NCBI RefSeq assembly: GCF_900142195.1
Contig: NZ_FRAB01000003.1
Coordinates: 210,098-274,097, forward strand
Direction: 5' to 3'
From: Paraburkholderia terricola
Lineage (GTDB): Bacteria > Pseudomonadota > Gammaproteobacteria > Burkholderiales > Burkholderiaceae
DNA length: 64,000 nt
Of this stretch, positions 8,778-17,537 are shown one piece after another. How positions within the stretch are numbered: position 1 is the first letter of the stretch; the number at the start of each line of letters is the position of its first letter. The notes beneath the pieces were generated by a model, which saw nothing but the letters and a program-made list of their open reading frames with translations, searched no databases and was not told where the DNA came from. The translations under genes and the position numbers were made by a program.

Positions 8778-9997
8778 GCGCGGCCTCCGGGACCGCCTTG
8801 CTCATCAGGTGCAACGAAGGCGGCGGCCGCGAGCTTGCGCGAGTTCGCGTCGTTGCGAAACAGGATGGGCTGCTCGCGTGGCTCGGGCGCTTCATGTGCT
8901 GCGGGCGTCGCCGCGCGCCGCACCACCTTCACCACGGCTTCGTGAAACGGCGACTTGTCGCAGACGGGATCGGCATTGGCCGCGTCGCCGGTGAGCAGGT
9001 AGGCCTGGCAGCGGCAGCCGCCCAGATCGTGTTCCTTCTCGTCGCAACTGCGGCAGGGCTCTTTCATCCAGTCGAGGCCGCGAAAGCGCGTGAACGCATC
9101 GCTCTCGTACCAGATCTCGCGCAGCGGCGTGTCCTTCACGTTCGGCAGCAAGAGGCCGGGCAGGCCGCGCGCGGCGTGGCACGGCAGCGCCGCGCCGTCC
9201 GGCGCGACGCCGAGAAACACCGCGCCCCAGCCGTTCATGCAGCGCTTGGGCCGACGCTCGAAATAGTCCGGCACGACGAAGAAGATCTTGCAGCGCTCGC
9301 CGTGCGTGCGGCGGTAACGCTCGACCACGGCTTCGGCTTCTTCCAGTTGCTCGCGCGTCGGCATGAGCTGCGCCTGGTTCGTATGCGCCCAGCCGTAATA
9401 CTGCGTGTTCGCGAGCTCCAGATATTCGGCGCCCATCGCGAGTGCCATGTCGATGATCTTATCGACGTGCGGCAGGTTGTAGCGATGCAGCACGCAGTTG
9501 AGCACCATCGGAAAGCCATGCCGTTTGATCGACGTGGCCACGCGCTGTTTCAGATCGAAGGTGCGCGTGCTGCTCAGGAAATCGTTCAGTTCCTGCGTCG
9601 AATCCTGGAACGATAACTGGATGTGATCGAGCCCGGCCGCCTTCAGGTCGCCGAGCCGTTTGTCGGTGAGACCGATGCCGGAGGTGATCAGGTTCGTATA
9701 GAAGCCGAGCTTGCGCGCTTCTTCCACCAGCACTTCGAGATCGTCGCGCATGAGCGGTTCGCCGCCCGAAAAACCGAGTTGCGCGGCGCCGAGCGCGCGC
9801 GCCTCGCGCAGCACGCCGAGCCATTGCTCGGTGCTCAGTTCGCGGCTGTGGTCCGTATAGTCGACCGGGTTGTAGCAGAACGCGCAATGCAGCGGACAAC
9901 GGTACGTGAGTTCCGCGAGCAGCCACAGCGGCGGCGCGACGCCGCCTCCGGCGGCATGCGCCTCGGCATCGGTAACGGGTTGCGAGAGATCGGTCAT
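8774..9997 (-). CDS. pqqE: PqqA peptide cyclase, radical SAM/SPASM enzyme
   Basis: 407 aa. Radical-SAM motif C34-x3-C38-x2-C41 (YRCPLHCAFCYNP), the GGEP motif (GFSGGEPL), and a C-terminal SPASM cluster region with CRSCDEKEHDLGGCRCQAY and a final Cys. PqqE forms the C-C crosslink between Glu and Tyr of PqqA, with PqqD as peptide chaperone. It starts 4 bp after pqqD, and its stop overlaps the response-regulator ATG. Length and all cluster cysteines match the family. Confidence 0.97.
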   Translation of the reverse strand: MTDLSQPVTDAEAHAAGGGVAPPLWLLAELTYRCPLHCAFCYNPVDYTDHSRELSTEQWLGVLREARALGAAQLGFSGGEPLMRDDLEVLVEEARKLGFYTNLITSGIGLTDKRLGDLKAAGLDHIQLSFQDSTQELNDFLSSTRTFDLKQRVATSIKRHGFPMVLNCVLHRYNLPHVDKIIDMALAMGAEYLELANTQYYGWAHTNQAQLMPTREQLEEAEAVVERYRRTHGERCKIFFVVPDYFERRPKRCMNGWGAVFLGVAPDGAALPCHAARGLPGLLLPNVKDTPLREIWYESDAFTRFRGLDWMKEPCRSCDEKEHDLGGCRCQAYLLTGDAANADPVCDKSPFHEAVVKVVRRAATPAAHEAPEPREQPILFRNDANSRKLAAAAFVAPDEQGGPGGRA

Positions 9998-10001
9998 GAC
10001 G

Positions 10002-10292
10002 CTATCCCAGCCAGCCGCGTGCCCGCGCGTCGGCGATGAAGGCGCGCACTTCGGGACCGAGCCCGCTGGTGTTGAACGCCTGTTCCAGATCGGCGATGAG
10101 CGCGTCGACGTCGCGCGTGCCGTCGCAGCGCTTGAGGATTTCCGCCGCGCTCTGATTGAGCTTCACCATGCCCTCGGGATAGAGCAGCACATGAGCGTTC
10201 TGCGCCGGTTCCCATTGCAGGCGAAACAGCTTGTTGATCGTCGGTCGATCGGCGGTTGGCATGGCGCCGCCGGCGCCTGGCGCGTCGTTCAT
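10002..10292 (-). CDS. pqqD: PQQ biosynthesis peptide chaperone PqqD
   Basis: 96 aa. Small RRE-fold protein with the typical core [35 protein letters not shown] and a C-terminal RGWL. It binds PqqA and presents it to PqqE. The start overlaps the pqqC stop (ATGA, 10289-10292). The first 17 or so residues are a variable extension. A longer in-frame reading exists upstream but lies entirely inside pqqC. Confidence 0.95.
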   Translation of the reverse strand: MNDAPGAGGAMPTADRPTINKLFRLQWEPAQNAHVLLYPEGMVKLNQSAAEILKRCDGTRDVDALIADLEQAFNTSGLGPEVRAFIADARARGWLG

Positions 10293-11029
10293 TGGGGGAA
10301 AGCCTTTTCGATCGAATCCAGCATCGTCCACAGAATGTCGAGCTTGAACTGCAGGATATCCAGCGCGCGGTCCTGCTGCTCGCGCCGCGTGAAATGATTC
10401 AGCGTGACTTCGAGTCCGTGCAGCACGTCGCGCTGCGCGAGCGTGATGCGCGAGCGGAAATAGGCGAGGCCGGCGGACTCGATCCACGGATAGTGTTCGG
10501 GCCAACCCGCGAGCCGGTCGCGGTGAATCTGCGGCGCGAACATCTCGGTGAGCGACGAACACACCGCTTCCTGCCACGGCGCGCGGCGCGCGAAATTCAC
10601 ATAAGCATCGACGGCGAAGCGCACGCCGGGTGTCACCATTTTCTGCGACCACAGATCGTCGCGCGAGAGACCGACCGCGTCGGCCAGGCGCGCCCACGTT
10701 TCGATGCCGCCTTCCTGGTCGCCATAACCGTCGTGATCGAGAATGCGCTGCACCCAGCGGCGGCGCGTGTCGCGATCGGGGCAGTTCGACAGCACCGCCG
10801 CATCCTTCAGCGGAATATTGATCTGATAGTAGAAGCGGTTCGCGACCCAGCCGCGAATCTGTTCGCGCGAGCAGCCGCCGCTATTCATCTTCACATTGAA
10901 CGGATGATGGATGTGATAGGCCGTGCCTTTGGCGCGCAACCGCGCCTCGAATTCCTCGCGGGTCCACGCCGGTTGGTTCGCGTCTGTCGCGCTGGACGGC
11001 GCCGTGCCGAAGGTGTCGTTCGCGTTCAT
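10289..11029 (-). CDS. pqqC: Pyrroloquinoline-quinone synthase PqqC
   Basis: 246 aa. Recognised by [51 protein letters not shown] and [19 protein letters not shown], including the His and Arg/Lys residues that hold AHQQ and oxygen in the haem-oxygenase-like fold. It catalyses the final ring closure and eight-electron oxidation to PQQ. It lies 33 bp after pqqB and overlaps pqqD by 4 bp. N-terminal about 20 residues are variable. Confidence 0.97.
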   Translation of the reverse strand: MNANDTFGTAPSSATDANQPAWTREEFEARLRAKGTAYHIHHPFNVKMNSGGCSREQIRGWVANRFYYQINIPLKDAAVLSNCPDRDTRRRWVQRILDHDGYGDQEGGIETWARLADAVGLSRDDLWSQKMVTPGVRFAVDAYVNFARRAPWQEAVCSSLTEMFAPQIHRDRLAGWPEHYPWIESAGLAYFRSRITLAQRDVLHGLEVTLNHFTRREQQDRALDILQFKLDILWTMLDSIEKAFPQ

Positions 11030-11062
11030 GCCTTCTCCGTGGTTCGTGCTCGTGCCTGCGCT

Positions 11063-11992
11063 TCACAGGTCGAACGTCATGCCGTCGTACGCCACTTCGA
11101 TCCCATGTTCGCTCAGGATGCGGCGCTCGGGACCATCGTCGACGAGGATCGGGTTCGTGTTGTTGATGTGGATCAGCACCTTGCGCGCGCCGCGTGCCTC
11201 GCCGGCGTCGAGCGAGTCGAGCACTTCGATCATGCCACCTTCGCCGGACTGCTGCAGATGGCCCATATCGGCGGAGGTTTTCTTCGACAAGCCGAGGCGG
11301 ATCATCTCGTCGCCCGTCCATAGCGTGCCGTCGACCAGCAGCAGATCCGCGTCGCGCATCGCGGCGAGCACGTGCGGCTCGATCGCGCCGAGTCCCGGCG
11401 CGTAGAACACGCGCTTGCCCGACTGAAGATTGGTAAACACCAGTCCGATGTTGTCGCCGCGTTCCGGCGCATTGCGATGCGGCGAGTAGGGCGGCGCCTT
11501 GCTGGACAGCGGCAGCGCGTCGATCCGCACGTCGCGCAGCGCATCCACCGCGAGCGGCGCGCCGTCGAGCGCGATGCGATGGTGCTCGACGCCGCAATAG
11601 TGCGAGAGGATCGGCCCGACCGGAAAACCGGTGCACAGGTCTTGCCATACGGCGTCGGTGGCATAGAGCGGCAGCGGCGCGTCGCGTTCGCGCAGCATCA
11701 GCAGGCCGGTGACGTGGTCGATCTGCGCGTCGATCACGAGCACCGCGGCGATGCCGCTGTCGCGCGCGCGGCGGGCCGGCTGCAACTCCGGGTTGGCGGC
11801 GATCTGCGCGAGCAGATCGGGCGACGCGTTGACGAGCAGCCAGTCCTCGCCGTTCGCGCTGACCGCGATCGATGACTGCGTGCGGCGCGTCGCCTTCAGC
11901 GTGCCGCGCCGCACGCCGTCGCAATTACGGCAATTGCAGTTCCATTGCGGAAAACCGCCGCCCGCCGATGAACCGAGTACCTTGATTTTCAT
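11063..11992 (-). CDS. pqqB: PqqB, metallo-beta-lactamase-fold hydroxylase
   Basis: 309 aa. Starts MKIKVLGSSAGGGFPQWNCNC with the family's CxCxxC zinc site near the N-terminus. Later come VIDAQIDHVTGLLMLRE and HINNTNPIL, matching the metal-binding His/Asp of the family. PqqB hydroxylates the PqqA-derived dipeptide intermediate. The ATG overlaps the stop of the upstream S33 peptidase (11989-11992), coupling the two genes. Confidence 0.96.
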   Translation of the reverse strand: MKIKVLGSSAGGGFPQWNCNCRNCDGVRRGTLKATRRTQSSIAVSANGEDWLLVNASPDLLAQIAANPELQPARRARDSGIAAVLVIDAQIDHVTGLLMLRERDAPLPLYATDAVWQDLCTGFPVGPILSHYCGVEHHRIALDGAPLAVDALRDVRIDALPLSSKAPPYSPHRNAPERGDNIGLVFTNLQSGKRVFYAPGLGAIEPHVLAAMRDADLLLVDGTLWTGDEMIRLGLSKKTSADMGHLQQSGEGGMIEVLDSLDAGEARGARKVLIHINNTNPILVDDGPERRILSEHGIEVAYDGMTFDL

Positions 11993-13278
11993 GCCGCGTG
12001 GCGCATGCCGCGCCCCTCGTGAGCGGGTGGAATGAACATGGCGGTGAGCGCGCGCATGACGCTGTCGCGCAGCGCGGGATCGCTCGCCAGATGACCGGCG
12101 CGCACGCATTCGACGCGCGCCGTGGGCACGGCTCGCGCGAGACGCCGCAAGTTGCCGCGCGGACACACCGGATCGCGTGAGCCGTGCAGCGCGGCAAGCG
12201 GCACGCCCGCTGCGGCGGCGCGGCGCGCGAGCGACAGCAGACGCGTTTCGCCGAGCCAGCAGCGATGCATCAGATAGTGCGCCTGAATGCGGTATTTGCC
12301 GATCAGCTTGCGGGTGTTTCGGCGTGAGACGCGTGCGGTGGTGGAACGCGCGCGGCGCGTCGAGGCGCTTGCGAGCACCGCGTCTTCATAGCCGCGCCAT
12401 GCCAACGCGAGGGCATGTTGCTGGGCTTCGTTGGCACCTCCGCGGTGGAGCGTTATGTGACAGCGCGCGAGTAGCGCGGCGGGGCGGTTGGCGAGGTTGC
12501 TGAAGGTGTGGGGTTCGTTAGCGCTGCGGTGCTTGCTAAGGCTGCTGTGGTTGCCAATGCGGCTGTGTTCGCCAACGTCGCTGTGTCTCGCAATGCCGCT
12601 GTATTCGCCATCGCGGCTGTGTCCGCTAACATCGCCGCAGCCGCCCATGCCGCGCTCATCACCGCGCGCCGCATCCCGCAACCGCGTCCATGCCCGAGGC
12701 GCGCGCCCACGCGACGACACGAACAGCCCGCGCACTTCACGCGCCGAAGTGAGAAACAGCCCGCGCATCACCACGCCCGTCACCGACCGCGGATGCGTTC
12801 CCGCATACGCGAGCGCGAGCGCCGCGCCCCACGATCCGCCGAACACGCCCCAGCGCTCGACGCCGAGCCGCTCGCGCACCGCTTCGAGATCGTCGATCAG
12901 ATGAGCGGTGCGGTTATGGCGCACGCTGCCATGCGGCGTCGATGCGCCGGTGCCGCGCTGATCGACCAGCACGACTCTGAAACGCGTCAAATCGAACAAT
13001 TGCAGCGCGCCCGGCTGGCTGCCGCTGCCCGGTCCGCCATGCAACACGACGACCGGCACGCCATCGGGAGCGCCCGCCACCGCATACGCCACGCGATGCC
13101 CGTCACGCGTCGGCAGCGCGCCGCGCATCATGCGCAGCGATGCGGTAGGCGCATTAAGCGCGTTCGTCGCTTGAAGCGCCTGAAGCGCCTGAAGCGCCTG
13201 AAGCGCCTGAAGCGCCTGAAGCGTCTCAAGCACCTGCGGCCCATGCGACGAACCACCCCGCGCAGCCCGCCTAGTCAT
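11989..13278 (-). CDS. Alpha/beta hydrolase, prolyl-iminopeptidase-like (S33)
   Basis: 429 aa. Oxyanion motif HGGPGSGS at 83-90, nucleophile GGSWG at 150-154 (Ser152), Asp in LHGSRDPVCP and His in RAGHLASDP. These are the S33 proline-iminopeptidase hallmarks. Two unusual low-complexity parts are present: an N-terminal LQA repeat (residues about 20-40) and a 6-residue xHSxxG-like repeat in the cap domain. The gene sits between cytochrome b561 and pqqB with 4-nt overlaps on both sides. No M16 protease (pqqF/pqqG) is in the window, so a role in trimming PqqA is possible but unproven. A generic aminopeptidase is the alternative. Confidence 0.75.
   Translation of the reverse strand: MTRRAARGGSSHGPQVLETLQALQALQALQALQALQATNALNAPTASLRMMRGALPTRDGHRVAYAVAGAPDGVPVVVLHGGPGSGSQPGALQLFDLTRFRVVLVDQRGTGASTPHGSVRHNRTAHLIDDLEAVRERLGVERWGVFGGSWGAALALAYAGTHPRSVTGVVMRGLFLTSAREVRGLFVSSRGRAPRAWTRLRDAARGDERGMGGCGDVSGHSRDGEYSGIARHSDVGEHSRIGNHSSLSKHRSANEPHTFSNLANRPAALLARCHITLHRGGANEAQQHALALAWRGYEDAVLASASTRRARSTTARVSRRNTRKLIGKYRIQAHYLMHRCWLGETRLLSLARRAAAAGVPLAALHGSRDPVCPRGNLRRLARAVPTARVECVRAGHLASDPALRDSVMRALTAMFIPPAHEGRGMRHAA
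12526..12651. repeat. 18-bp tandem repeat inside the S33 peptidase gene
   Basis: Seven degenerate 18-bp units in register from 12526, of the type GCTGTGTTCGCCAATGCG on the plus strand. They encode six-residue repeats in the cap domain of the peptidase and keep the frame. This looks like slipped-strand expansion. Confidence 0.8.
13172..13225. repeat. 9-bp tandem repeat encoding Leu-Gln-Ala
   Basis: Six consecutive units of TGAAGCGCC (plus strand), the last with one change. They encode an LQA repeat near the N-terminus of the S33 peptidase. The first five units are identical, suggesting recent or unstable expansion. Confidence 0.9.
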
Positions 13279-13856
13279 GGCAGCATCCTCGCCAGCAGGT
13301 TGTCGCGGTCGATCAACTGATGCTTGATCGCCCCCGCCACATGCAGCACGATCAGCGCGATCAGCACATACGCTGCCGCTTCGTGAATGCCGAAGAACAG
13401 CGAGCGCAGTTCCTTGTCGTCCCAGCCCCACTTCGGCAGCAGGATGCCCCAAAAACGCGTGCCATACGTGTTGAACGACGAGCCGAGATAGCCGGAGAGC
13501 GGCATCACGACCATTGCCACGTATAAAAGACCCTGCGTAGTGCGCGCGGCGGCGCGTTGCCACGGTCGCATCGGCGGTAGCGGCGGCCGACCAACGACCG
13601 CGCGCACCATGATACGGAGAAGCACCAGCAGGAAAACCGTCAGTCCGAGTGACTTGTGGAAGGTGATCAACGACGCCTTGAGAGGCAGCCCCTTCGGCAA
13701 CCCGACCATGTACAGCCCGAGCGCAAGCAGACCGATGATGCCGAACGCGATCACCCAGTGCAGCACGATCAGCGAGCCGGCATAGCGCGGCTCGCGCGCG
13801 CCGGCTTTGGCGTCGGCGCGTGGCTTCGTGGCGTGAGGCGAATGCACCGTCGTCAC
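13275..13856 (-). CDS. Cytochrome b561-type membrane protein
   Basis: 193 aa. Four predicted helices with haem-ligand His residues: RYAGSLIVLHWVIAFGIIGLLALGLYM, LITFHKSLGLTVFLLVLL, LYVAMVVMPLSGYLGSSF and GIHEAAAYVLIALIVLHVAGAIKH. This is the bacterial cytochrome b561 (CybB-like) family, which moves electrons between quinol and periplasmic partners. It lies 69 bp after fhcC and overlaps the peptidase start, so it belongs to the fhc-pqq operon. A role in electron flow from methanol oxidation is possible but not shown. Confidence 0.85.
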   Translation of the reverse strand: MTTVHSPHATKPRADAKAGAREPRYAGSLIVLHWVIAFGIIGLLALGLYMVGLPKGLPLKASLITFHKSLGLTVFLLVLLRIMVRAVVGRPPLPPMRPWQRAAARTTQGLLYVAMVVMPLSGYLGSSFNTYGTRFWGILLPKWGWDDKELRSLFFGIHEAAAYVLIALIVLHVAGAIKHQLIDRDNLLARMLP

Positions 13857-13925
13857 TCCGTCTCCTTTCGTTTGATGTGTCCATCGAACACACTAATACA
13901 GCCTCGCGTGCGCACCACTCGGGTG

Positions 13926-14816
13926 TTACCCGGCGATCAGGATTTCGCCCCGTCCGTCGACCGCGAGATCGCCGGCGTAGCGCGCCGGCAGCTTCATCGT
14001 GCGCCACTGCGAGAAGGGCGTGATTTCGCGCGCGAGACTGCGCACCAGCAGCGCCCAGAATACGTCGAAACCGCGGCCGCCCTCGGTGAAGGTCGGCGGC
14101 AATTGCACGGGCCGCTGCGCGAGCAGCAGCGTGCCGCGCCTCATACCGTACGCATAATGCGGGCCGAGTTCCCCCGCCACGCAGACGGTGCCCGCGACGA
14201 GCCGCGACGCGGCGAATTCGCCCGCATCGCCGCCGACGAGCACGAGGCCGCGGCGCATGCGATCGGCGAGCCGCGCGCCCGCGTCGCCGTGAATCGTCAG
14301 CGTGCCGCCGGTCATGCCTTCCATGTCGCCGGTGAGCGCGCCGGCGGCGAAGTCGCCGCTATTGCCGGCCACGCTCAGGCGTCCGCCGCGCATTTCACAG
14401 GCGGTGAAGTGTCCCGCATCGCCGTCGATGCGCAGCACGCCGCCCGCCATGTGCAAGCCGCTATAGTCGCCCGTCGAACCGTGGACGACGAGGTGGCCCG
14501 CCGTCATATGCGCGCCCACGCGGTCGAGCCACGGCTCGGCGCCGTCGATCACGAGCGTCGCGTCGGCGTGCTCGATGTGAGGCGCGTGAGGCGTGTGAGG
14601 TGTATGAGGCGCATCCGCCGCCGCACGCGCCGCCGCTGTTTCGCTACGCGACACCTCGAACACGTCGCCCACCGCGCAGCGCTCGTTGCCCGCGGGCAGC
14701 ACGATGCGCTCGATTTCGTTCAAGCTCAGTTCGGCGAGCGGCGCGGGCAACAGCGCGCCCGCATCCACGCGGAAACCGGGCGGCGCTTTCACGCGCAAGG
14801 TGGTCGTCGTGCTCAT
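13926..14816 (-). CDS. fhcC: Formyltransferase/hydrolase complex subunit C (FwdC-like)
   Basis: 296 aa. The C-terminal two-thirds form a right-handed beta-helix with repeated G-D-x-G and M-x-G-G patterns (MTAGHLVVHGSTGDYSGLHMAGG, MEGMTGGTLTIHGDAG), typical of formylmethanofuran dehydrogenase subunit C and the glutamate-synthase GXGXG fold. In methylotrophs FhcABCD converts formyl-H4MPT to formate via methylofuran. The ATG overlaps the fhcD stop. A short HTP/HAP repeat (about residues 69-78), coded by 9-bp DNA repeats, interrupts the linker. Confidence 0.92.
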   Translation of the reverse strand: MSTTTTLRVKAPPGFRVDAGALLPAPLAELSLNEIERIVLPAGNERCAVGDVFEVSRSETAAARAAADAPHTPHTPHAPHIEHADATLVIDGAEPWLDRVGAHMTAGHLVVHGSTGDYSGLHMAGGVLRIDGDAGHFTACEMRGGRLSVAGNSGDFAAGALTGDMEGMTGGTLTIHGDAGARLADRMRRGLVLVGGDAGEFAASRLVAGTVCVAGELGPHYAYGMRRGTLLLAQRPVQLPPTFTEGGRGFDVFWALLVRSLAREITPFSQWRTMKLPARYAGDLAVDGRGEILIAG

Positions 14817-15772
14817 GCGCGGCTCCCGTCGAGGCCGGCGGCCAGTTCGTGCAAATGGAAGTGGTACGGCCCCAGCTTGCCGCCGTAGTTGCCCGCCGAA
14901 ATCCGCAGCATGCCCGCCGCGCGTCCGCGCGCGGTGGCCGCCACGATGCCCGCCGTCATCGCAAGGCCGACGTCCGCGTCGGTGAGGCCGTCGATCACGA
15001 TCTCCAGCACGCAGCCGACTTCCGCGCCCAGTTCGCTGCGCGGCGAGAGGCCGACCAGCGTCGGGCAGAACGCGTCGTTGCTCGACGCGGTCGCGCCCTT
15101 GTACTTCGAACCGACCTTCGATCCCGAGCGGACGACGCCGCCAGGAAACGGCATGATCACGTTCGGCAGCTTGCGCATTGCCGCGACCGCGGCTTCGGAG
15201 GCGGCCAGCGCGGCGTCGATGTCGCGCGCGAGCAGCAGCAGATTGCCGCCGCCGACGGCCTTCACCGTCGCCGTGGTTTCTTCGCAGACGAACTCGCCGT
15301 CCATCACCGGCACGCGCCAGTAACGCGTGCCGGCGAGCACCTTCGAGATTTGCCAGCCGTCGCCGAAAAAGCGCAAGCCACGGCCGAGCGAGGCGACGTC
15401 GGAGAGCGGCGCGCGGCTCGTCGCCGGATCGATGCCGCCATAGATCGCGGTGGTCGGGCAGGTAAGCACGCATTGGCCCACGCGCCGTTCGATCTGCTTG
15501 GCCAATTCCTTCGACGACACCGCGAACAGCAGGACCGCGACCCCGGGCCGCCCATCCGGCGTGTCGCCCGGCGCGAGTTCGCGCTCGATGCCGGCCTCGC
15601 AACCGCAGCCGATCACCGAGGTCGCGAAGCCCGTCATCGCGTTGGCGGCGTTGAGCGCCCACGTCGGCGTGTGCGCGGTGATGACGAGCCGGGTCGCCTT
15701 CATCGGAAAGGCTTCCGCGAAGGTTGCGTCGATCGTGGTGCCGTTGATCTGAAGAGGTGCCGGGTCGCTCAT
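14813..15772 (-). CDS. fhcD: Formylmethanofuran:H4MPT formyltransferase (FhcD/Ftr)
   Basis: 319 aa, slightly longer than archaeal Ftr. Recognised by INGTTIDATFAEAFPMKATR, GFATSVIGCGCEAGIE, CPTTAIYGG, RFFGDGWQISK and AGNYGGKLGPYHFHLHEL. It transfers the formyl group from formyl-H4MPT to methylofuran. It follows fhcA after 64 bp and overlaps fhcC by 4 bp. The order fhcB-A-D-C differs from the fhcC-D-A-B reading only by strand. Confidence 0.96.
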   Translation of the reverse strand: MSDPAPLQINGTTIDATFAEAFPMKATRLVITAHTPTWALNAANAMTGFATSVIGCGCEAGIERELAPGDTPDGRPGVAVLLFAVSSKELAKQIERRVGQCVLTCPTTAIYGGIDPATSRAPLSDVASLGRGLRFFGDGWQISKVLAGTRYWRVPVMDGEFVCEETTATVKAVGGGNLLLLARDIDAALAASEAAVAAMRKLPNVIMPFPGGVVRSGSKVGSKYKGATASSNDAFCPTLVGLSPRSELGAEVGCVLEIVIDGLTDADVGLAMTAGIVAATARGRAAGMLRISAGNYGGKLGPYHFHLHELAAGLDGSRA

Positions 15773-15836
15773 CGTCTGGGGTTCGTGTTGGCGTGAATCA
15801 ACCGTTCTGGTCAACCGTGCTTGTCGGCCGCGTTCA

Positions 15837-17537
15837 TCAATTATTGGAGAAACATTCGACCGGCAGCAGCCTGCCGCCGCGGCAGCAATTGCAGATCTCG
15901 TCGTCGCTGATCGCCGCATGCGCGAAGTTGTTCGCGAGATTGGCGTCGCTATAGGCGCGCAGCGTTTTTTCGATGCCGCGGTCGAAATCGGGCGACACGA
16001 AATGGATGCCGCCCGTGGGCGTGGCGACGAGCGTGCCGTCGCGCGCGACCAGTTCGCCGTCCTTGAACACATACGCGGGCGAGGTGAACATCCGCTCGCG
16101 ATCCGGCTCGTCGCGATACACGGCGATGTCGGCCGCGGCACCCTCGCCCAGATGGCCGCGGTCGCGCAGGCCGAGCAGGCGCGCGGGCCCGGCGCGCGTG
16201 ATGATGGCGATCTCGTACAGCGAGAATTCGCGTTTCAAATGCGGCAGCGCGCTCGCCACTTGCGCTTCGGGATGCAGCTTCGCGATCTGCTCGTCGCGAA
16301 ACGATTTGTCCATCAGCAGGCGGATCAGATGCGGATAGCTGGTGAACGGGCCGCCGTTCGGATGATCGGTGGTCATCGAGACACGCCAGGGATCGTCGAC
16401 CAGCAAAAAGATTTCGAGTCCGATGATCCATTGCAGCGCATTCACGAAGCTTTGCTCGCGATAGCGGAACGGCACCACGCCGCAGCCCGCGTCGCATTCG
16501 ATGTCGCCCACCACCCACTTGTGCGGCCGCGCCATCGGCGCGTTGCGGAACTGCATCATCGTGTCACCCGAGGCGGTGACGGTTTGCCCGAAGATGATCT
16601 GGCCCACGTCGATCGACACGTTCGGCCGCGCGTTCACCGCTTCGGCGATATGGCGCGCGCCCGACGAAAACTTCTGCGGACCTTCGACGCCGTAGCTGTG
16701 AAACTGGATATGCGTGAGATGGATCGGCAGGCCGTCGGCGGCGTCCATCGTCGCGATGGTCGAATCGATGTTGCCGGGCACGCCGAGATTGCTCGCGTGC
16801 ACATGCAGCGGATGCGGCACGCGCAGTTCGGTCAACGCGCGCGACAGCGTATGCAGCACCTCGCGCGGCGTGATGCCGTAGTGCTTGTGCTGCTCGTCCA
16901 CGTTGAGCGAACGCTGGTTGAACTTGAACGCGGAGATGCCGCCGGGATTGACCACCTTCACGCCGAGCGCCTTGCTCGCGTGAATCGTCCAGCCGACGTA
17001 ATCGCGCAGCCGCTCGAAGTCGTTGCGCGCGGCGAGCATCTGCAGGAACAGTTCGTCGTTGCCGAGCATCACATAGGCGCCGTGATCGATGATCGGCGTG
17101 TCGCCCATTTCGAGGTGCGTATGGCGCGCGTTGGACGGCATCATCGCCGGCTCGAACGCGGCCGTGTAGCCCATCTCCGCGTAGCGGTAGCCGGTCGCGA
17201 GCGTGCCCGGCGCGCAGACGCCGCAAGACGGCAGACGCAAGTAGCGCCCCGCGCCGTCCTGCACCGATTCGTAGGCCGCATCGCGCACGGGATCGGCGCG
17301 GTGATCCTCGGGCAGCAGCAGGCGCGACAGATTCGTCTTGCCGCCGCCGATGTGCGAATGCATGTCGATGCCGCCCGCCATCACGATCATGCCGGTGGCG
17401 TCGTATTCGTGATCGACCGGCGTGTTCGCCGCAACGTCGACGATGCGGCCGTCGCGAATCGTCAGATCGCGGCGCTCGCCGTTCACGCCGTTGGTGGGAT
17501 CGTAGATCGTGCCGCCTTTCAGCCGGACGAGGCTCAT
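15837..17537 (-). CDS. fhcA: Formyltransferase/hydrolase complex subunit A (amidohydrolase)
   Basis: 566 aa. Amidohydrolase-fold FwdA homologue. The first metal pair is H60/H62 (IDMHSHIGGGKTNL). Other conserved elements are PLHVHASNLG, IHLTHIQFHSYG and MTTDHPNGGPF, the last carrying the catalytic Asp. It hydrolyses formyl-methylofuran to formate. The ATG is chosen at the overlap with the fhcB stop; a longer in-frame reading would run inside fhcB. The C-terminus is rich in Cys and Asn (EICNCCRGGRLLPVECFSNN). Confidence 0.96.
   Translation of the reverse strand: MSLVRLKGGTIYDPTNGVNGERRDLTIRDGRIVDVAANTPVDHEYDATGMIVMAGGIDMHSHIGGGKTNLSRLLLPEDHRADPVRDAAYESVQDGAGRYLRLPSCGVCAPGTLATGYRYAEMGYTAAFEPAMMPSNARHTHLEMGDTPIIDHGAYVMLGNDELFLQMLAARNDFERLRDYVGWTIHASKALGVKVVNPGGISAFKFNQRSLNVDEQHKHYGITPREVLHTLSRALTELRVPHPLHVHASNLGVPGNIDSTIATMDAADGLPIHLTHIQFHSYGVEGPQKFSSGARHIAEAVNARPNVSIDVGQIIFGQTVTASGDTMMQFRNAPMARPHKWVVGDIECDAGCGVVPFRYREQSFVNALQWIIGLEIFLLVDDPWRVSMTTDHPNGGPFTSYPHLIRLLMDKSFRDEQIAKLHPEAQVASALPHLKREFSLYEIAIITRAGPARLLGLRDRGHLGEGAAADIAVYRDEPDRERMFTSPAYVFKDGELVARDGTLVATPTGGIHFVSPDFDRGIEKTLRAYSDANLANNFAHAAISDDEICNCCRGGRLLPVECFSNN

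Noticed and set aside
12508..13320. Ala-rich plus-strand frame with regular AAVFAN-like repeats
   Set aside because: The pattern is the antisense reading of the repeats in the S33 peptidase gene.
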